Shown here piece after piece: positions 62,206-64,000 of a DNA stretch of 64,000 bases (position 1 is the stretch's first letter; the number at the start of each line of letters is the position of its first letter). The position numbers and the translations under genes were made by a program. The DNA is taken from NCBI GenBank assembly GCA_900110595.1, contig FOEZ01000014.1:37814-101813 (forward strand), in the 5' to 3' direction. Source of the DNA: Arthrobacter sp. OV608 (GTDB lineage: Bacteria > Actinomycetota > Actinomycetes > Actinomycetales > Micrococcaceae). The notes below the pieces were generated by a model. The model worked only from the letters and a program-made list of their open reading frames with translations, made no database searches and was not told where the DNA came from.

Positions 62206-62265
62206 TTGACAAGAGATCTAGGTCACTTTATCGTTCTATATTGAGCGCTCAAATTGTAGCGCTCA
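62206..62265 (+). promoter_or_regulatory. Promoter and palindromic operator of the P450 operon
   Basis: -35 TTGACA (62206-62211, perfect consensus), 17-nt spacer, -10 TATCGT (62229-62234). A perfect 12-bp palindrome TTGAGCGCTCAA (62241-62252) lies at the expected start point, and its half AGCGCTCA recurs at 62258-62265. This is the layout of a repressor-controlled promoter. No regulator gene for it lies in the window. The 5' leader to the P450 start would be ~255 nt. Confidence 0.65.
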
Positions 62266-62495
62266 GAAGTTTGCTGGCCACCGAACGCTGAACTGCACGC
62301 GCAAAAGCTTGTTGCGCCACTGACTCAAAAATGATGACTCCAGAGATTACTGGGTCCAAAAACACAGGTGGTCAAAGATGACACAATCTCTATCGGCCGA
62401 GGCTCGTGCCGGTCGGTTCACTTCGCACGTGGAGTCTTTCTGCGTGTCCGGAGCCCGCAGAAGATCCCCCATCTCAGTTACTGGAAGGCGGAATC

Positions 62496-63689
62496 TTGTT
62501 CACCATTCCTCGTGATCGTGTCGTGTCCATAGACCCGTATTCGGATGCGTCCACGAGCGACCATATAGCGGCGCACGACGAGTTGCGCGAAGCGGGCGAA
62601 GTCGTCTACTTGGAAAAATACGGGGTCTACGCCACTGGTCGCTTTGACATCGTCGATCGGCTTTTCCGGGAATGGCAGACTTTCGAGGTTGGTTCCGGCA
62701 TCGGGTTGGTCAATATTCGAAGGGGACCCGACCCGCAGGAAGCACTCGGGATCCTCGAAGCGGATCCGCCGTGGCATGACTCGATCCGGCGCGCGGCGAG
62801 TACGGTCATCGGACCACGAAAATTGCGCGCTCTGCGTCCTGTCTGGATGGCCGAGGCGAACACGCTGATCGACGGACTGGCCGGTCGTGACCGCATCGAC
62901 GGTGTCTCTGACATATCTCATGTCTTCCCGCAGCGGGTATTTCTCGAAGCCCTGGGAATCCGCAATCACGAGCAGGTAGATCTCGCGCTCTTTGGCGCAT
63001 ATCTCTTCAACCTATCCGGCCCCCCTAATGAGCTTTCGCATTACATGGAAGACCGAATTCCCCCGATCTGGGAATGGATTGCGGAAAACACGCGGCGAGA
63101 AGCCCTCGTGCCAGGCAGGATCGCCAGCGATGTCTGGGACGCACGGGATCGGGGCGAGATTACCGATCAGCAAGCAAGTGACATCGTGTTCGCGTTGTTG
63201 GCGGCGGGGGTCGACACCACGGTAAACGGCATTTCGGCTGTGATAGCCGCGCTCGCGCGTCATCCTGATCAGTATCGACGGCTACGCGAGGATCCATCGC
63301 TTGCCCGTATTGCTTTCGATGAGGCACTTCGACTTGAAACTCCGATAACAGCGATGTTTCGGGCTGCAACCACCGACGTGGAACTGGGAGGAGTCACGAT
63401 CCCTGCGGGAGAGAAGATTTTCCTCTCGATACTGGGAGCCAATCGGGACCCCCGTAGATGGGACCGCCCCGGCGAGTTCGACCTGGACCGAGATCCGTCC
63501 GGCCACCTGGCCTTCGGAATTGGTATACATCAGTGTGTGGGACAGCACATTGCACGACTGGAAGCGGAGAGCATGGTCACGGCGATTGCTCGTCGAGTCA
63601 CATCAATGGAGCTCGCGGGGGACATTGTCATGGAACCCAACAACAGGATGCAGATCTTCGAGTCAATCCCACTCGCAGTCGAGTGGTGA
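62496..63689 (+). CDS. Cytochrome P450
   Basis: Protein of 397 aa. I use TTG 62496 with GGAAGGCGG just upstream; this gives the usual bacterial P450 length. The frame reaches back to GTG 62406 without a ribosome site. Key parts: I-helix ALLAAGVDTTVNG, K-helix DEALRLE (ExxR), haem loop HLAFGIGIHQCVGQHIA with the Cys ligand. Soluble class needing an outside electron donor; the reductase gene at 63860 is the obvious partner. Codon use is less GC-rich than the core genome, which points to transfer. Confidence 0.92.
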   Translation: MFTIPRDRVVSIDPYSDASTSDHIAAHDELREAGEVVYLEKYGVYATGRFDIVDRLFREWQTFEVGSGIGLVNIRRGPDPQEALGILEADPPWHDSIRRAASTVIGPRKLRALRPVWMAEANTLIDGLAGRDRIDGVSDISHVFPQRVFLEALGIRNHEQVDLALFGAYLFNLSGPPNELSHYMEDRIPPIWEWIAENTRREALVPGRIASDVWDARDRGEITDQQASDIVFALLAAGVDTTVNGISAVIAALARHPDQYRRLREDPSLARIAFDEALRLETPITAMFRAATTDVELGGVTIPAGEKIFLSILGANRDPRRWDRPGEFDLDRDPSGHLAFGIGIHQCVGQHIARLEAESMVTAIARRVTSMELAGDIVMEPNNRMQIFESIPLAVEW

Positions 63690-63743
63690 TCTGACTCAGA
63701 GGCTTAAAGACCACCACACGTTTCTTGCCAAAGGAGGCACGTT

Positions 63744-63863
63744 ATGACTAATCCATTACCCGGGAACGGGTCACGGTCCGCGAGACTGCTCGGATCATGC
63801 CCCGAGACCACCATCCCTGCGGCACTAAGCGTGCACCGTCCGCGTGCTACGAGGTGTGCATGA
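63744..63863 (+). CDS. 39-codon ORF with very strong ribosome site, overlapping the reductase start
   Basis: AAAGGAGG (about 63730-63737) precedes ATG 63744 at ideal distance. The product begins MTNPLPGNGSRSARLL and is Arg/Pro-rich with two Cys; no family recognised. Its TGA (63861-63863) overlaps the reductase ATG at 63860 (ATGA). It may be a leader peptide that couples translation, a small protein, or the stub of a longer lost gene. Confidence 0.5.
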   Translation: MTNPLPGNGSRSARLLGSCPETTIPAALSVHRPRATRCA

Positions 63864-64000
63864 GCGCGCCGGAGGGAGGGCAGGTCAGTCAGGCGGTCGT
63901 GGTGTCGAAGGAACTCCTCAACGACCGGGTCATCCGCATAACACTGTCGCGCCCGGATCACGGTCGCTTGCCGGATTGGACACCGGGAGCCCACATCGAC
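63860..64000 (+). CDS. Phthalate-dioxygenase-reductase-type oxidoreductase, N-terminal part (cut by window edge)
   Basis: 47 residues visible. ATG 63860 with GAGGTG 4 nt upstream. RITLSRPDHGRLPDWTPGAHID is the opening strand set of PDR/VanB-like reductases (FMN/FAD domain, then NADH and plant-type 2Fe-2S domains expected beyond the edge). Such a reductase can pass electrons from NADH straight to a P450, as in the natural CYP116-type fusions. Probably same operon as the P450. Confidence 0.75.
   Translation, partial: MSAPEGGQVSQAVVVSKELLNDRVIRITLSRPDHGRLPDWTPGAHID

Noticed and set aside
62378-62516. Short ORF (MTQSLSAEARAGRF...) before the P450 gene
   Set aside because: It overlaps the P450 start out of frame, ribosome site is weak, no family. 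It could be an upstream leader, but support is thin.

Overview
The window is a stretch of a GC-rich actinobacterial chromosome. It is most like Arthrobacter/Pseudarthrobacter (Micrococcales). The reasons are the high-GC codon use, a fused MrpA/B antiporter subunit in a six-gene mrp operon, a bifunctional actinobacterial PutA, PanD, a TPP-riboswitch-controlled ykoEDC transporter, F420-type enzymes, and leaderless promoters. Genus level is inference from gene content; no rRNA is present.

Layout. 0-5 kb: a choline-to-glycine-betaine operon on the minus strand (TetR gene, operator/promoter, betB, betA, ACT-family permease running off the left edge). 5-7.2 kb: a flavin monooxygenase and an orphan amino-acid-type binding lipoprotein. 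7.5-10 kb: a large secreted tandem-repeat protein ending in a PxKF domain. 10-18.7 kb: aldo/keto reductase, a second flavin monooxygenase, a fused phosphatase-like/GH15 enzyme, a DHA2 exporter, a sarcosine-oxidase-like enzyme and an AEC carrier. 18.8-25.7 kb: panD, then a proline-use locus (LysR regulator, divergent APC permease, putA), where the two target promoters share one binding-site arrangement and a very long hairpin lies between permease and putA. 25.7-36.2 kb: mixed housekeeping genes (hydrolase, LysR/MFS pair, alanine-dehydrogenase-like enzyme with a 46-aa basic protein, tRNA-Gly(CCC), a CAP/VCBS exoprotein, dcd, a K+/H+ antiporter pair). 36.4-44.4 kb: an Atg22/UMF1-type MFS and the mrpACDEFG sodium/proton antiporter operon.

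44.4-48.5 kb holds a tightly overlapping operon: haem-oxygenase-like di-metal oxidase, membrane-linked GT2 glycosyltransferase and CDGSH iron-sulfur protein. I regard this as the best candidate for an undescribed pathway. It is flanked by DUF4235 and DUF4383 membrane proteins. 48.6-51.8 kb is a TPP riboswitch, with a hairpin that hides the ribosome binding site, in front of the thiamine-precursor ECF transporter ykoEDC. 51.9-55.7 kb carries a secreted GH25-like protein, a divergent HTH-MurA fusion and a YbdK-type carboxylate-amine ligase.

55.7-64 kb is an accessory island. It contains remains of IS256 and IS21 transposases, a tyrosine recombinase, a truncated exporter, an SDR tail and a broken plasmid/island-type gene. 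Between them are intact catabolic genes: SnoaL/NTF2-like, deazaflavin nitroreductase-like, SDR, MFS, then a cytochrome P450 followed by a 39-codon ORF with a very strong ribosome binding site and the start of a phthalate-dioxygenase-reductase-type electron donor. The P450 end is visibly poorer in G+C than the core, as expected for acquired DNA. No rRNA, CRISPR array or replication origin was seen.
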